Shown: in pieces, positions 53,025 through 63,088 of the stretch
Position numbering within the stretch: the first letter of the stretch is position 1
Layout of the letters: each line of letters opens with the position of its first letter
Assembly (NCBI RefSeq): GCF_002022415.1
Contig: NZ_MUBG01000001.1
Location: 558,001-622,000 of the forward strand
Origin: Bartonella sp. WD12.1
Lineage (GTDB): Bacteria; Pseudomonadota; Alphaproteobacteria; Rhizobiales; Rhizobiaceae
DNA: 64,000 bases
Direction: 5' to 3'
Translations under genes and position numbers: made by a program
The notes under the pieces: model-generated
Seen by the model: only the letters and a program-made list of their open reading frames with translations
Told to the model about the DNA's origin: nothing
Database searches by the model: none

Positions 53025-53059
53025 CCTCACTCCTCCCCTCCTGAGAGTGAGGTTTTTTT
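53025..53059 (+). terminator. Second terminator in the late leader, prophage 2
   Basis: Perfect 8-bp stem CCTCACTC (53025-53032) and GAGTGAGG (53045-53052), 12-nt loop, then T7. It lies just before the first late gene. Counterpart of 28428-28463. Confidence 0.8.
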
Positions 53060-53088
53060 ATATCTCAGTTTCTCCAAAGGAATAACCC

Positions 53089-53559
53089 ATGGAAAAAGTA
53101 CAAGTAGTCATCACAAGACCTATGTGTGTTCTTGGTGACAATAAAGGAATCGTTCGTTTTGAGCCTTCCACAAAAAGTAATCCATTTGTTGAGGTTTCTT
53201 ATCAAGTTTACTGTCGTCTTAAACGCGCTGGTGCTGCTAAGCTTTATCAACAATGGCTATCACAAACCGTCAATGAAAAACCAGAGCTTAATGAACAAGA
53301 AGTCTCTGTAGATGTAAACACTCAAGAGGTTACACAGGTCGTTGAAGAAGTTGAACAAACTGTCGATGAAAAACTAGAGCTTGGTAAGCAAAAAGTTTCT
53401 ATACAAGAGTCTCATGAGCAAGAGGTCTCTGTAGATGTAGATACGCAAGATACTGAACAGACTACTGAAGAAGTTGAACAAACACCTATAAAATCTGACA
53501 AACAGTCTCCAAAAGCAAAAACTTCTAAATCTTCGACGCGTGCGACAAAGAAAGCTTAA
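53089..53559 (+). CDS. Hypothetical late-region protein with acidic repeats
   Basis: A 156-aa protein. The first ~65 residues are compact (KVQVVITRPMCVLGDNKGIV, then YQVYCRLKRAGAAKLY). The rest is a disordered acidic region with two copies of EQEVSVDV(N/D)TQ and a Lys/Ser-rich tail. No family recognised. ATG 53089 follows CCAAAGGAATAACCC. Confidence 0.5.
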   Translation: MEKVQVVITRPMCVLGDNKGIVRFEPSTKSNPFVEVSYQVYCRLKRAGAAKLYQQWLSQTVNEKPELNEQEVSVDVNTQEVTQVVEEVEQTVDEKLELGKQKVSIQESHEQEVSVDVDTQDTEQTTEEVEQTPIKSDKQSPKAKTSKSSTRATKKA

Positions 53560-53562
53560 ACT

Positions 53563-56312
53563 GTGAAGTCAAATACCCATGCAAAGCAAGTTGAACGCTT
53601 TGCTGAGACTGCTCAAAATTATATCACGCGCTTAACAAACATTTTAGCAGAGCCAGATACTGAAGTACGGCAAGCCTTTGACAGTTTCTTAGCAAAATTG
53701 CGTAATGATTTAAATAACACGACCACAGAAGGCGATGCGATTGAAATGCTTGCACAGCATATTATCATGCTTCCTGTGTTTAAAGTGTTGTTTGAAGAAT
53801 ACCAATTTATTCGTGAAAATCCTGTGTCACGTGCTATACAACGTGTGCTTGATGCGCTTAAGAAAGCTAACTTTGAGCAAGAATCTAAAGATCTTGAAAA
53901 ATTTTACGATAGTGTAAAATTACGGGCCTGTGGACTTACCGATCCACAAGAAAAGCAAAAATTGATTTTAGAGATTTATGAAAAGTTTTTCCGTTATGCA
54001 TTTCCACTCACTGCTCAAAAACTAGGTATTGTCTACACTCCCATTGAAGTTGTCGATTTTATTATTCATTCAGTCAATGAGGTCTTACAAACTGAATTCG
54101 GCAAAACGCTTGGTTCACCCGGTGTTAAGATTATGGACTCGTTTACGGGAACGGGAACTTTTATCACACGGCTTTTACAATCTGGACTGATTAAAAAAGA
54201 GGAGATGGAATATAAATTCCGTCATGAGATTTATGCCAATGAAATAGTACCGTTAGCATACTATATCGCGGGCATTAATATTGAAGCCACATACCATAGC
54301 ATTATGAGTGGAGATTATGTGCCATTTGAGGATATTTATTTAACCGATACATTCCAGCTTTATGAGCAGGGAAAAGATCAGATGAGTGATTTGCATGAAG
54401 CAAAACAGTAAATGTCAGGAAAAACGAGATATTCGTGTCATTATTGGCAACCCACCCTATTCTGTTGGGCAAAAAAGTGAAAACGACAATGCGAAAAATC
54501 TCAGTTATCCAAAATTAGATAATTATATCCATGAGACTTATGTAGCTCGATCTAAAAGCGTTAATTTACGATCACTTTATGACAGTTATATTCGTGCAAT
54601 TCGTTGGGCGAGTGATCACATAAAAGATTGTGGCGTTATTGGTTTTGTCACCAATGCAGGTTTTATTAATGCACGTTCCACGGATGGCTTACGAAAATGT
54701 TTGAGTGAAGAATTCTCGAGTATTTATATACTTAATTTACGGGGGGATATTCGTAAAAATATGTTAAGTAAAGGGCGTGCTCAAGAAGGTCAGAATATTT
54801 TTGGTAGTGGAAGCATGACAGGTATTGCCATAACAATTCTTATCAAAAATCCAGATATTACTGAACCTTGCAAAATCTACTACTATGACATCGGTAATAA
54901 TCTAACGAGAAAAGAGAAACTGTCTGAACTTCAGCGTTTTGGCAGTATTGGTGGCATCAAGCGTGAACATGGTTGGCAAGTGATTACACCAGATGAGCAC
55001 GTCGATTGGATTAATCAACGCAACAGTGATTTTGAAAAATTACTCGCTTTAGGAGATAGGAAAGGCGGTGATTTAAAATTATTCGAAACTTTTTCCGGTG
55101 GTGTTCAAACTAACCGAGATGCTTGGGCATACAATTCAAGTCGTGAAGCTTTAGCAAAAAATATGAGCAATATGATTACCTTCTATAACAATGAAGTAGA
55201 GCGTTTTAATGCTACATTCTCCCTCTAATCGTAAAGCACGTGAAAATGCTGTAGATGATTTCGTCAGCCCAGATGCTAGAAAAATCAGTTGGAGCCGTTA
55301 TCTCAAACAACAGTTAACTAAAGGAAATACTTTCGAATTTGAGAATGACAGTCTTACCCAAAGCCTTTATAGACCTTTTACACGCCAGTGGCTTTATTAT
55401 AATCATGCTCTTAACGAAAAAGTATACCAAATATCACGCATATTTCCTATAAAAGAGGTCGTTGAAAACAAGGTAATCCAAGTCACAGGAGCCGGAGAAA
55501 GAGTAGACTTTTCTGTTTTGATGACTAAGGATTTACCTGATCATGGTGCAATGGATGTTGCCCAATGTTTTCCACGGTATATTTATGAAAATACTGCATC
55601 TTATGCAAAGGAAACCAAAGCAGCTTGCTTACAACGACGTGATGCTATAACTGATGAAGGATTAGCATATTTTAAAGAAGCCTATCCTGGCCAAACAATT
55701 ACAAAGGATGATCTCTTCTTTTACGTTTATGGAGTGTTACATTCTGAAGGTTATCGTACTCGCTACGCTCATAATCTTTCCAAACAATTGCCTCGTATTC
55801 CAACGGTTAAAAAAGTAGAGGACTTTTGGGCTTTTGTTAAAGCTGGTCGAAAGCTTGGTGATTTGCATACAAATTATGAAGAGATTGAACCATATCCTGT
55901 TACATATAAACAAGGTGATCCAAGCACTTGGATTATTGATGACAAAGTCAGTTTCTACCGTGTTGAGAAAATGAAGTTTGCTGGCAAGCGTGGAGCTATT
56001 GATAAAAGCACTGTAATTTATAATGCGCAAATTACTATGCAAAATATCCCATTGGAAGCTTATGATTATATAGTAAGTGGCAGACCTGCTCTTGAATGGG
56101 TTATGGATAGGCAAATTGTAAAAACCGATAAAGCAAGTGGCATTGTTAATGATGCTAATCGCTATGCTGTGGAGACTGTTGACAATCCTGCTTACCCCTT
56201 AGAATTGTTTCAACGGGTGATTACTGTAAGTTTAGAAACAATGAAAATTATTCGTCATCTTCCAAAATTAGAAATGAGAGAAGTCGAAGATACTCAAAAA
56301 ACTCTACACTAA
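53563..56312 (+). pseudogene. Remnant of a helicase-methyltransferase restriction-modification protein (type ISP-like)
   Basis: Three frames (53563-54411, 54386-55228, 55209-56312) together give about 910 residues of the C-terminal half of a very large restriction-modification protein. The methyltransferase has DSFTGTGTFITRLLQSG (SAM motif I) and VIIGNPPYS (NPPY motif IV), followed by a target-recognition-like region (FSGGVQTNRDAWAYNSS). The N-terminal nuclease and helicase domains are missing. An extra C near 54396 makes the first shift: removing it restores HEENSKCQEKRDIR. A second one-base insertion lies near 55210. So it is non-functional as a restriction enzyme. It sits within the late operon between 53089 and 56326. 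Confidence 0.88.
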
Positions 56313-56325
56313 AAAGGATTAGGTT

Positions 56326-56913
56326 TTGGGGTTAAAGATCCATGCCAAGTGGTATCTGCAACAGGCAGACAATACTTTTACGAGTCTTCAAGCCCCACGT
56401 CTTCATTGGGCATTGCGTAATGCTATTAATACCACGGCCAAGCAAGTTGAACGTTTTGCTGAAAAGAAAGTTGCAGAGGATGCTTCAATTCCACCAAAGC
56501 GCGTTAAGAAAGGTGTCTACATTAGCGGCAAAGCCACAGCTAAATTTCTTGAAGCGGATATCATTGGTTCAGCTTCTCTACTCCCTCTTAAGATTTTTAA
56601 GGCAAGGGAAACGAAACGTGGCGTGATTTATAAAATCTTCGGCAAAAGAGAAGTCATGCCCCATGGTTTTATTCGAGGGGGAAAGTTTCCAGAGCGTGTC
56701 AATCTAAAAATGGGAGGACATGTCTTTATGAGAACCTCTGGAGATAAGTTCCCCATTGCAAAACAAGACGGCACCTCGATTGCTTATGTCATGTCTAAAC
56801 CAAAGGTCTCAAGTTCTATTGAACATCATGCACGTGAGAGACTAACCAAAAATATACAGAGCCAAATTGCTCGGCAAGAATATATGGTCAATCAAAAGGC
56901 CCCACGCTCTTAA
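56326..56913 (+). CDS. Minor tail protein Z-like
   Basis: A 195-aa protein that resembles the prophage minor tail protein Z family: APRLHWALRNAINTTAKQVERFAEKKVAEDASIPPKRVKKGVYI, then GKREVMPHGFIRGGKF. It starts at TTG with weak upstream signals; no better start is visible. It lies upstream of terminase rather than in the tail operon, so it may be displaced. Confidence 0.65.
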   Translation: MGLKIHAKWYLQQADNTFTSLQAPRLHWALRNAINTTAKQVERFAEKKVAEDASIPPKRVKKGVYISGKATAKFLEADIIGSASLLPLKIFKARETKRGVIYKIFGKREVMPHGFIRGGKFPERVNLKMGGHVFMRTSGDKFPIAKQDGTSIAYVMSKPKVSSSIEHHARERLTKNIQSQIARQEYMVNQKAPRS

Positions 56914-57172
56914 ACTATACTAATTATAAAAAGCATATGATGATGATTTTAATGTTTCAAACCAAATTATCGAGAGAAAAGTTTTTAAAAGGTACTTTCC
57001 AGTGGGGTGAGTGTGTTGCGGGGCAATCAAGCGCGACATATCGCTAGCGACAGAATTTTTAAATAACTGTACATTGTACACATAACCTATTGATAAATAA
57101 CAATTATCATACACTACCATTCCTTCAATGATGAGGTAGTTTCTAAACCATAATATTCAATCACGGTAAAAT
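56914..57172. other. Gap between tail-Z-like gene and terminase small subunit
   Basis: A 259-bp AT-rich region. The only notable element is TGTACATTGTACA (57068-57080), two tandem 6-bp palindromes, and an imperfect CTACC/GGTAG inverted repeat around 57115-57145. It may mark a former module junction or cos region; no gene is seen. Confidence 0.4.
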
Positions 57173-57742
57173 ATGAATAAAAAGAATAGAGAAGGATTGT
57201 CAGCTCGAGCGTTTGCAAAGAAGATGGGCGTTTATCCTAATGCGGTTATTGCCCGTTTTAAGACGGGGAAGTTTGATGAAGCGCTTTATGATGACGGTTC
57301 TATCAATGAAAAATTAGCAACAGCTTTATGGAATGAGAATCCCACCAAGCAAGCCTATATTGTAGGCGATGATGGAAAGCCTCGCACAAAGACAAAGCAG
57401 GATTCTATAGAAGGGGCTAATGAACACAAGATAAAACTCCAGAGAATGCAAATTGCACTTGAAAGTGAAACGATTGATCTTGAGCAGAAAAAAGAAACAA
57501 CACTTGACCGTGAAGAAGTAAGGAGAGGAGCACGTAATTTTGGAAGAGCTTATCGTGATATCATGCTGCATTTTCCTCATCGTTACGGTGCGCGTATTGC
57601 AGCAAAGGTTGAGTGTAATGCCGCAAGTCTGATTGGTGCCATTGATCACTATATCCGAGAAGCTTTACAGGAAATCATAAAAGTTCCCGTTCCTTTCCAT
57701 GATCAAGACCCTCCCGATCATAAGGAAGAGAAGAATGACTGA
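57173..57742 (+). CDS. Terminase small subunit, lambda Nu1-like
   Basis: A 189-aa DNA-recognition subunit for packaging. The N-terminal winged-helix region has LSARAFAKKMGVYPNAVIARFKTGKF. The long middle helix (LQRMQIALESETIDLEQKKE) and REEVRRGARNFGRAYR-like segment fit Nu1-type proteins that bind the large subunit. Overlaps the large terminase gene by 8 bp. Confidence 0.85.
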   Translation: MNKKNREGLSARAFAKKMGVYPNAVIARFKTGKFDEALYDDGSINEKLATALWNENPTKQAYIVGDDGKPRTKTKQDSIEGANEHKIKLQRMQIALESETIDLEQKKETTLDREEVRRGARNFGRAYRDIMLHFPHRYGARIAAKVECNAASLIGAIDHYIREALQEIIKVPVPFHDQDPPDHKEEKND

Positions 57743-59630
57743 TACAGGAGAAGGTTTTTTTTATTTTCATGCCAGTCAAGCATGCCAACCAGATCCTCCC
57801 TACACAGTTTCACAATGGGCAGATAAAAACCGTTATTTAAGTACAGTAGCCAGTGCTGAACCTGGATTATGGAGGACCAAACGTACCCCTTATTTACGGG
57901 AAATCATGGACAATCTTTCCTCTTACGTCCCAATTGAAAAAACAGTGGTGATGAAAGGTGCACAGATTGGTATGTCAGAGGCTGGCTTGAACTTTTGTGG
58001 TTATGCTATTCACCATAGTCCTGGTCCTGTTCTTTATGTGATGCCTACAGTTGAGATGGCAAAGAAAGTATCTAAGACCCGTCTTGACCCTATGATTAAG
58101 GCCAGCCCTGCATTAAGCGAACGTATCTCTCCTGCCCGCGCTAGGGATAGTGGGAATACAATGTTTTCGAAAGAATTTGATGGTGGGGTATTAATGCTTA
58201 CAGGAGCCAATAGTGCTGCTGGCTTGCGATCAATGCCTATTCGTTATTTGGTTCTTGATGAAATTGATGGCTATCCATTGAATGTTGATGGAGAAGGAGA
58301 TCCTGTCAATCTTGCTGAAGCACGTACCGCAACTTTTATTCAACGAAAGATTTTTAAATTATCAACACCAACTCATCGTGACACAAGTCGTATAGCTAAA
58401 GATTTTGTCCTAGGAGATCAGAGATATTACAATATTCCTTGTGATGGATGTGGTACACTTCAACCCATTGTCTGGTCACAAATTAAATGGCCCAAAGGGG
58501 CTCCTGAACAGGCTGTATTTGTTTGTGCACATTGTGGTCATGAGCATGCTGAGCACCGTAAGGAAGATTTATTATCTGAAGAAAGGGGTGCTTGTTGGAT
58601 ACCAACAAAAGAGCCAATTAGACCTCGTTTGCGCTCTTACCATATCTCAGCACTCTATTCACCTTGGATGACATGGGGAGAGTGTGCTCTCAAATTTTTA
58701 GAAGCTAAAAATGATCCTGCACTTTTACAGACTTTTGTTAACATCATTCTAGGTGAACCATGGGAAGATAAATCAGGAGAAGTCATTGATCCAGATAGCT
58801 TGTATGCCCAACGTGAAGATTATCCTCTTGCCCCTGCCAAAGCAGTCCTCCTCACAGCAGGCGTTGACGTACAAAATGATCGCTTAGAACTTGAAGTTGT
58901 AGGTTGGGGACGTGGTGAAGAAAGTTGGAACATTGATTATCAAGTCTTCCCTGGTGATCCCTCTTCTCTAGACGTTTGGGATCAATTGGATGAGTATCTT
59001 CAAAAACGATGGCCCCATCCTGGTTTCAAAGACGGAATAGAAATAGCAGCTGCTTGTATTGATACAGGGGGTAACCATACACAAGCCGTTTACAATTATG
59101 TGCGTCCTCGTGAAGGTAGACGTATCTGGGGCATTAAAGGACATGCAGGATCGCGCCCTGTATGGCCACGTCGCCCCAGTAAAAACAACAAAGGACAGAT
59201 TAATTTATATATCGTTGGTGTTGATTCAGCAAAAGATACCATCACAAGGCGCTTTAAAAAATCAGGTCCTGAAGCATCAGGAGCTGGTGCAACGCACTTT
59301 CATAAAAACCTTGATAGAGAATATTTTGAGCAACTCACTGCTGAAAAAAAGGTCATCAAATATTTCAAAGGTCATCAGCGGATAGAATGGCATAAAAGTG
59401 AAACAGCAAGAAATGAAGCTCTCGATTGTAGGGTTTATGCTTATGCTGCCTTACAGGGTCTGATTTTAGCAGGTCTCAATCTTAATAAAGAAGTCGACAT
59501 CTTAGAAGAGCGTTTGAAAAACATTGAAACTTCTTCAACCACAGTACCAAAAAGACTGAGACCAGAACCTGAAAAAAAACAAACCGTAATAAAAAGAAAC
59601 CCTTATATGCAACGAGGTTGGGGATGGTAA
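57735..59630 (+). CDS. Terminase large subunit, lambda GpA-like
   Basis: About 631 aa, starting MTDTGEGFF at 57735 after AAGGAAGAGA. WADKNRYLSTVASAEPGLWR is the lambda gpA N-terminal motif; VVMKGAQIGMSEAGLNF is the ATPase Walker A region; YLVLDEIDGY is Walker B. A zinc-like CDGCG ... CAHCGH pair follows. The C-terminal nuclease has ACIDTGGNHTQAVYNY. Forms the packaging motor with the Nu1-like gene. Confidence 0.95.
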   Translation: MTDTGEGFFYFHASQACQPDPPYTVSQWADKNRYLSTVASAEPGLWRTKRTPYLREIMDNLSSYVPIEKTVVMKGAQIGMSEAGLNFCGYAIHHSPGPVLYVMPTVEMAKKVSKTRLDPMIKASPALSERISPARARDSGNTMFSKEFDGGVLMLTGANSAAGLRSMPIRYLVLDEIDGYPLNVDGEGDPVNLAEARTATFIQRKIFKLSTPTHRDTSRIAKDFVLGDQRYYNIPCDGCGTLQPIVWSQIKWPKGAPEQAVFVCAHCGHEHAEHRKEDLLSEERGACWIPTKEPIRPRLRSYHISALYSPWMTWGECALKFLEAKNDPALLQTFVNIILGEPWEDKSGEVIDPDSLYAQREDYPLAPAKAVLLTAGVDVQNDRLELEVVGWGRGEESWNIDYQVFPGDPSSLDVWDQLDEYLQKRWPHPGFKDGIEIAAACIDTGGNHTQAVYNYVRPREGRRIWGIKGHAGSRPVWPRRPSKNNKGQINLYIVGVDSAKDTITRRFKKSGPEASGAGATHFHKNLDREYFEQLTAEKKVIKYFKGHQRIEWHKSETARNEALDCRVYAYAALQGLILAGLNLNKEVDILEERLKNIETSSTTVPKRLRPEPEKKQTVIKRNPYMQRGWGW

Positions 59631-59633
59631 TCC

Positions 59634-59882
59634 ATGTATGAGAAATCAAAGCAAATAAACTGGAAATATGAAAGACTTGCACAGCTTAAAAAACGACGAG
59701 AACAACTGGAAAATGCACTTTATTCAGGTGCGCAATCTGTGCGCCACGGCGATAAGCAAGTCAATCATCGTTCGACTGAAGATATACGCAAAGCCCTTAC
59801 AATGTTGACTGAGGAAATAGCCCTTCTTGAAGGATACAAGCCTTCATATGTTTATTATCTTAACGCATCACGAGGCTATTAA
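59634..59882 (+). CDS. Head-to-tail joining protein, gpW-like
   Basis: An 82-aa protein, helical then short beta hairpin, with KKRREQLENALYSGAQSVRH and STEDIRKALTMLTEEIALLEG. It fits gpW, which completes lambda heads after packaging, in both size and position between terminase and portal. Its stop overlaps the portal start. Confidence 0.85.
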   Translation: MYEKSKQINWKYERLAQLKKRREQLENALYSGAQSVRHGDKQVNHRSTEDIRKALTMLTEEIALLEGYKPSYVYYLNASRGY

Positions 59883-61396
59883 TGGCAAATTCTCTTATGC
59901 ATCAAGTCAATCATAACCCGCATTTTGAAGCAGCAAGCCGTAGCCGTCGATTGAGTGGATTTGATCCTGTCAAAAAACATATCAATAAAGCCGTTGAAGA
60001 ATGTGGTGATACAATCGTCGCTCGTTCAAGATGGCTCTATGACAATGAATGCCTTTACGGATCTGCAGCGGATGAATGGGTTTCAGCAGCAGTGAGTGAT
60101 GGGATTAAGCCTTATCCTAAAATTGAAGGGTTTCAAGAAGAAAAGAAAAAGCTTCTTGATCTTTGGTGGCAATGGGTCGATGAGGCTGATTATGATGAAG
60201 ATGCTAGCTTTTATGGCCTCCAAGAAATGATTGCTCGTGAGGTTTTTTTAACCGGTGAGTGTTTTGTAAGACTACATTATATCGATTTTTATGAGCGCTC
60301 ACGTGTCCCGCTTCAATTGCAGATTTACCCCACAGAAATGCTGGACTTGACTTATAACGGACCAGCAGACATTAAAGGCAACACCATTCGTATGGGAATT
60401 GAATTTAATGCAAAGGGCAAACGTGTTGCTTATCATTTTTGGAAGCGTCACCCTTACGATGATCATCAGGTAACTCAGGTATTTACAGATCAAGAGCGTG
60501 TTAGAATCCCTGCTGAAATGGTTATTCATATCAAAGAACCTCGCATTGCAAAACAACTGCGTGGGTGCCCTAAAGCCACGCGTTGTATGACGAAACTCTT
60601 TCAGCTTGAATGCTATGACGATGCAGAAATTGAAAGAAAAAGAACTGCTGCTCTTTTTGCTGTCTTTATCACAGGATCAAATCCTGGTGATATGGCAGCA
60701 CCAGGCAATCATGATGAAAACAAATCCGCAACATCCTCACAGGCACCACCAGATCTTCCTATAACAGAACCTGGTGCAACACTTTATATGGGAGAGAATA
60801 GAGATATTAAATTCTCCAACCCTGTGGAAGTTGGAGGCTCTTATGAAGCCTTTCAATATCGCAATACTTTAAAAATTGCATCAGCTTTAGGCATACCTTA
60901 TTCTGTTCTTACAGGTGATGTCACACGAGGGAACTTTTCTAATGTGCGCACATCTATTATTCAATTTAGACGTCAGGTTAAAAAATGGCGTGAACACATC
61001 ATCGCCTTTCAGTTCAATCGCGTTGTCTGGGAACGCTTTGTTCAATTGGCTGTGCTTGCTGGGTGTGTTGAATTACCAGGATGGGAAGAAAATCCCTTAG
61101 CATGGACCCAATGTGAAAGCTTTGCAGCCCCTCTTGAGATGATTGATCCCAATAGAGATATTGCAGCTGAGAAAGAAGAAATCCGAGCAGGTTTAAAAAC
61201 ACGACGCATGGCACTTGCTGAGCGTGGTTTTGATATTGATACCATTAATGCAGAATTGGCAGAAGAGCAAAAATGCGCGCAGGCACTTGGATTATCATTC
61301 GACACAGATGGTGACAATCCTTCTACTGGTTTGAGTGACGCTGACGAACCTGATGAAAGTGATCTCAACAAAGAGGCGCATGAAGATGAAGAATAA
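59882..61396 (+). CDS. Portal protein, lambda gpB family
   Basis: A 504-aa portal. FEAASRSRRLSGFDP, LYDNECLYGSAADEWVSAAVSDGIKP, and SALGIPYSVLTGDVTRGNFSNVRTSIIQFRRQ are hallmark lambda-family segments. The acidic C-terminus overlaps the start of the protease gene. Unrelated to the P22-type portal of prophage 1. Confidence 0.95.
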   Translation: MANSLMHQVNHNPHFEAASRSRRLSGFDPVKKHINKAVEECGDTIVARSRWLYDNECLYGSAADEWVSAAVSDGIKPYPKIEGFQEEKKKLLDLWWQWVDEADYDEDASFYGLQEMIAREVFLTGECFVRLHYIDFYERSRVPLQLQIYPTEMLDLTYNGPADIKGNTIRMGIEFNAKGKRVAYHFWKRHPYDDHQVTQVFTDQERVRIPAEMVIHIKEPRIAKQLRGCPKATRCMTKLFQLECYDDAEIERKRTAALFAVFITGSNPGDMAAPGNHDENKSATSSQAPPDLPITEPGATLYMGENRDIKFSNPVEVGGSYEAFQYRNTLKIASALGIPYSVLTGDVTRGNFSNVRTSIIQFRRQVKKWREHIIAFQFNRVVWERFVQLAVLAGCVELPGWEENPLAWTQCESFAAPLEMIDPNRDIAAEKEEIRAGLKTRRMALAERGFDIDTINAELAEEQKCAQALGLSFDTDGDNPSTGLSDADEPDESDLNKEAHEDEE

Positions 61397-62246
61397 TATT
61401 GATATGCCTTTTTTGGTTTCACGACTTTTTAATGTACCGCATATGCTTGTCCCTACAAAGTTTGATGTCATTCTCAACGCTATGACACCACGTCTTTTTG
61501 AGGGAGATAAATTTTCTCCTGGAGCATTTTCTCAAGAGGATTCCCTCTTGCAAACTCCCCCAGAGACTTATGTGGTTAAAAATCATGTGGCTATTCTTCC
61601 GGTTCATGGCACGCTTGTACGTCGTGGTGCATGGCTTAGTGCTGCGTCAGGATTAACCTCTTACAATGGTTTGCAGGCCTCTTTTCAAGAAGCCATTGAG
61701 CAACCTGATGTTCGTGCAATTCTATTGGATATTGATAGTGGTGGTGGTGAAGCAGGTGGTGTTTTTGATTTGGTTGATGCGTTTCGTGCGCTTTCACAAC
61801 AATACAATAAACCCATCTGGGCACATGCCAATGAAATGGCCTGTTCAGCAGCTTATGCCATTGCTTGTGCAGCTTCTCAAATCTGGGTTGCACGCACGGG
61901 AATTGTTGGGTCAATTGGGGTTGTATGTGCTCACCTTGATCAGTCTCGTGCTGATGAAATGGACGGATATAAATGGACTTTTGTCTATGAAGGGGATCAC
62001 AAAGTTCACGGAAATCCTCATGAGCCATTGGCTGATAAAGCCCTTGAAAAGATGCAAGCAGATTGTGCGCTTCTCTACGACATGTTTGTCGATTTAGTTG
62101 CACAAAATAGACCTACGAGTGCTCAAGCGATCCGAGACACGAAAGCAGAGACATTTATAGGCACTCAGGCTGTAGAGCTTGGGTTAGCAGATGCGCAAGG
62201 CACATTTGCACAAGCTTTGGAAGCTCTAACAGCTTCCATTCAATAA
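61386..62246 (+). CDS. Capsid assembly protease, S49/ClpP-like (gpC-like)
   Basis: About 286 aa. ILLDIDSGGGEAGGVFDL, then ANEMACSAAYAIACAASQIW with the catalytic Ser, and TGIVGSIGVVCAHLDQS are S49/SppA features, with a Lys expected further on. It matures the head like lambda gpC. ATG 61386 is preferred: GAGG lies 10 nt upstream. The scaffold domain fused to gpC in lambda is a separate gene here. Confidence 0.92.
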   Translation: MKNNIDMPFLVSRLFNVPHMLVPTKFDVILNAMTPRLFEGDKFSPGAFSQEDSLLQTPPETYVVKNHVAILPVHGTLVRRGAWLSAASGLTSYNGLQASFQEAIEQPDVRAILLDIDSGGGEAGGVFDLVDAFRALSQQYNKPIWAHANEMACSAAYAIACAASQIWVARTGIVGSIGVVCAHLDQSRADEMDGYKWTFVYEGDHKVHGNPHEPLADKALEKMQADCALLYDMFVDLVAQNRPTSAQAIRDTKAETFIGTQAVELGLADAQGTFAQALEALTASIQ

Positions 62247-62281
62247 CCCCTGAATATGAAATCAATAAAGGAATTAAATAT

Positions 62282-62713
62282 ATGGTGAATCTATTACGTA
62301 CAAGATATCGCGCCAAAGATGATGGTGAGCTTTCCGCACAATTGCCTGCAGGAGAGAAAAGCGAAAAAATTGAAGTTTCTACAGAAGTAAACGCTGTCGA
62401 CATTGGTGTTAACGCTGAGGTCTTTAATGAAGACAAGGATGCAGGTATTCAAGCGGCACTTGAACAAGAAAGAAAGCGTGCTCAGAGCTTTATGACTTTG
62501 GAAAAGCAAGCTCAGCGTTTAGGTGTTTCTTTTAATGCCGCACAAGCTATTCAAGATGGTATGAGCTTAGAGGAAGCAAAGAGCATCATTCTAGCTAATG
62601 CTACATCACAAAGCGAATCCTTAGTTGTATCGCCTTATGCACCCCATCCGGAAGGAAACACTCAAGCAAATATTTATGCAAAATGGGATAAAGTTTGGAG
62701 TACAATACAATGA
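62282..62713 (+). CDS. Scaffold-like protein (Nu3-like position)
   Basis: A 143-aa protein. It has a disordered acidic N-terminus and a helical region (ALEQERKRAQSFMTLEKQA), and sits between protease and decoration genes where lambda has Nu3. Probably an assembly scaffold; no strong family match. Ends with an ATGA overlap into the next gene. Confidence 0.65.
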   Translation: MVNLLRTRYRAKDDGELSAQLPAGEKSEKIEVSTEVNAVDIGVNAEVFNEDKDAGIQAALEQERKRAQSFMTLEKQAQRLGVSFNAAQAIQDGMSLEEAKSIILANATSQSESLVVSPYAPHPEGNTQANIYAKWDKVWSTIQ

Positions 62714-63075
62714 GTAAAGTTTTTTATGAAGGCCCTCGTGATAGTGCTTATCTTGGGCGTTACAACCCTGACATGTCAAACGAGGAAGTGATCTTTGCAA
62801 AAGGATCTGAAGTCGCAGCGGGAACCGTTATGGGGCTCGTGACCACAACGGGCAAATATGTGCCGTTTAATCCCGATGCGTCAGATGGCAGTGAAATTCC
62901 AGCAGGTATTTCTTATGCCAATGTTGATGTCTCACAAAGCGATCAACGAGCAACGATTACAGTGCGTTTATGCACGGTAAAAGCATCTGAACTGATATGG
63001 CCTGAAAAAATTGATGAAGAGAAAAAGCAAACAGCCATTCAGATCTTAGAAAAAAATAACATTCTATTGCGATAG
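62710..63075 (+). CDS. Head decoration protein, gpD-like
   Basis: A 121-aa protein starting MSKVFYEGPRDSAYLGRYN. The order of short strands (IFAKGSEVAAGTVMGLVTTTGKY, then ATITVRLCTVKASELIWP) fits trimeric gpD-type capsid stabilisers. Overlaps the scaffold gene (ATGA) and lies just before the coat gene. Confidence 0.85.
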   Translation: MSKVFYEGPRDSAYLGRYNPDMSNEEVIFAKGSEVAAGTVMGLVTTTGKYVPFNPDASDGSEIPAGISYANVDVSQSDQRATITVRLCTVKASELIWPEKIDEEKKQTAIQILEKNNILLR

Positions 63076-63088
63076 GAGACATACAAAT

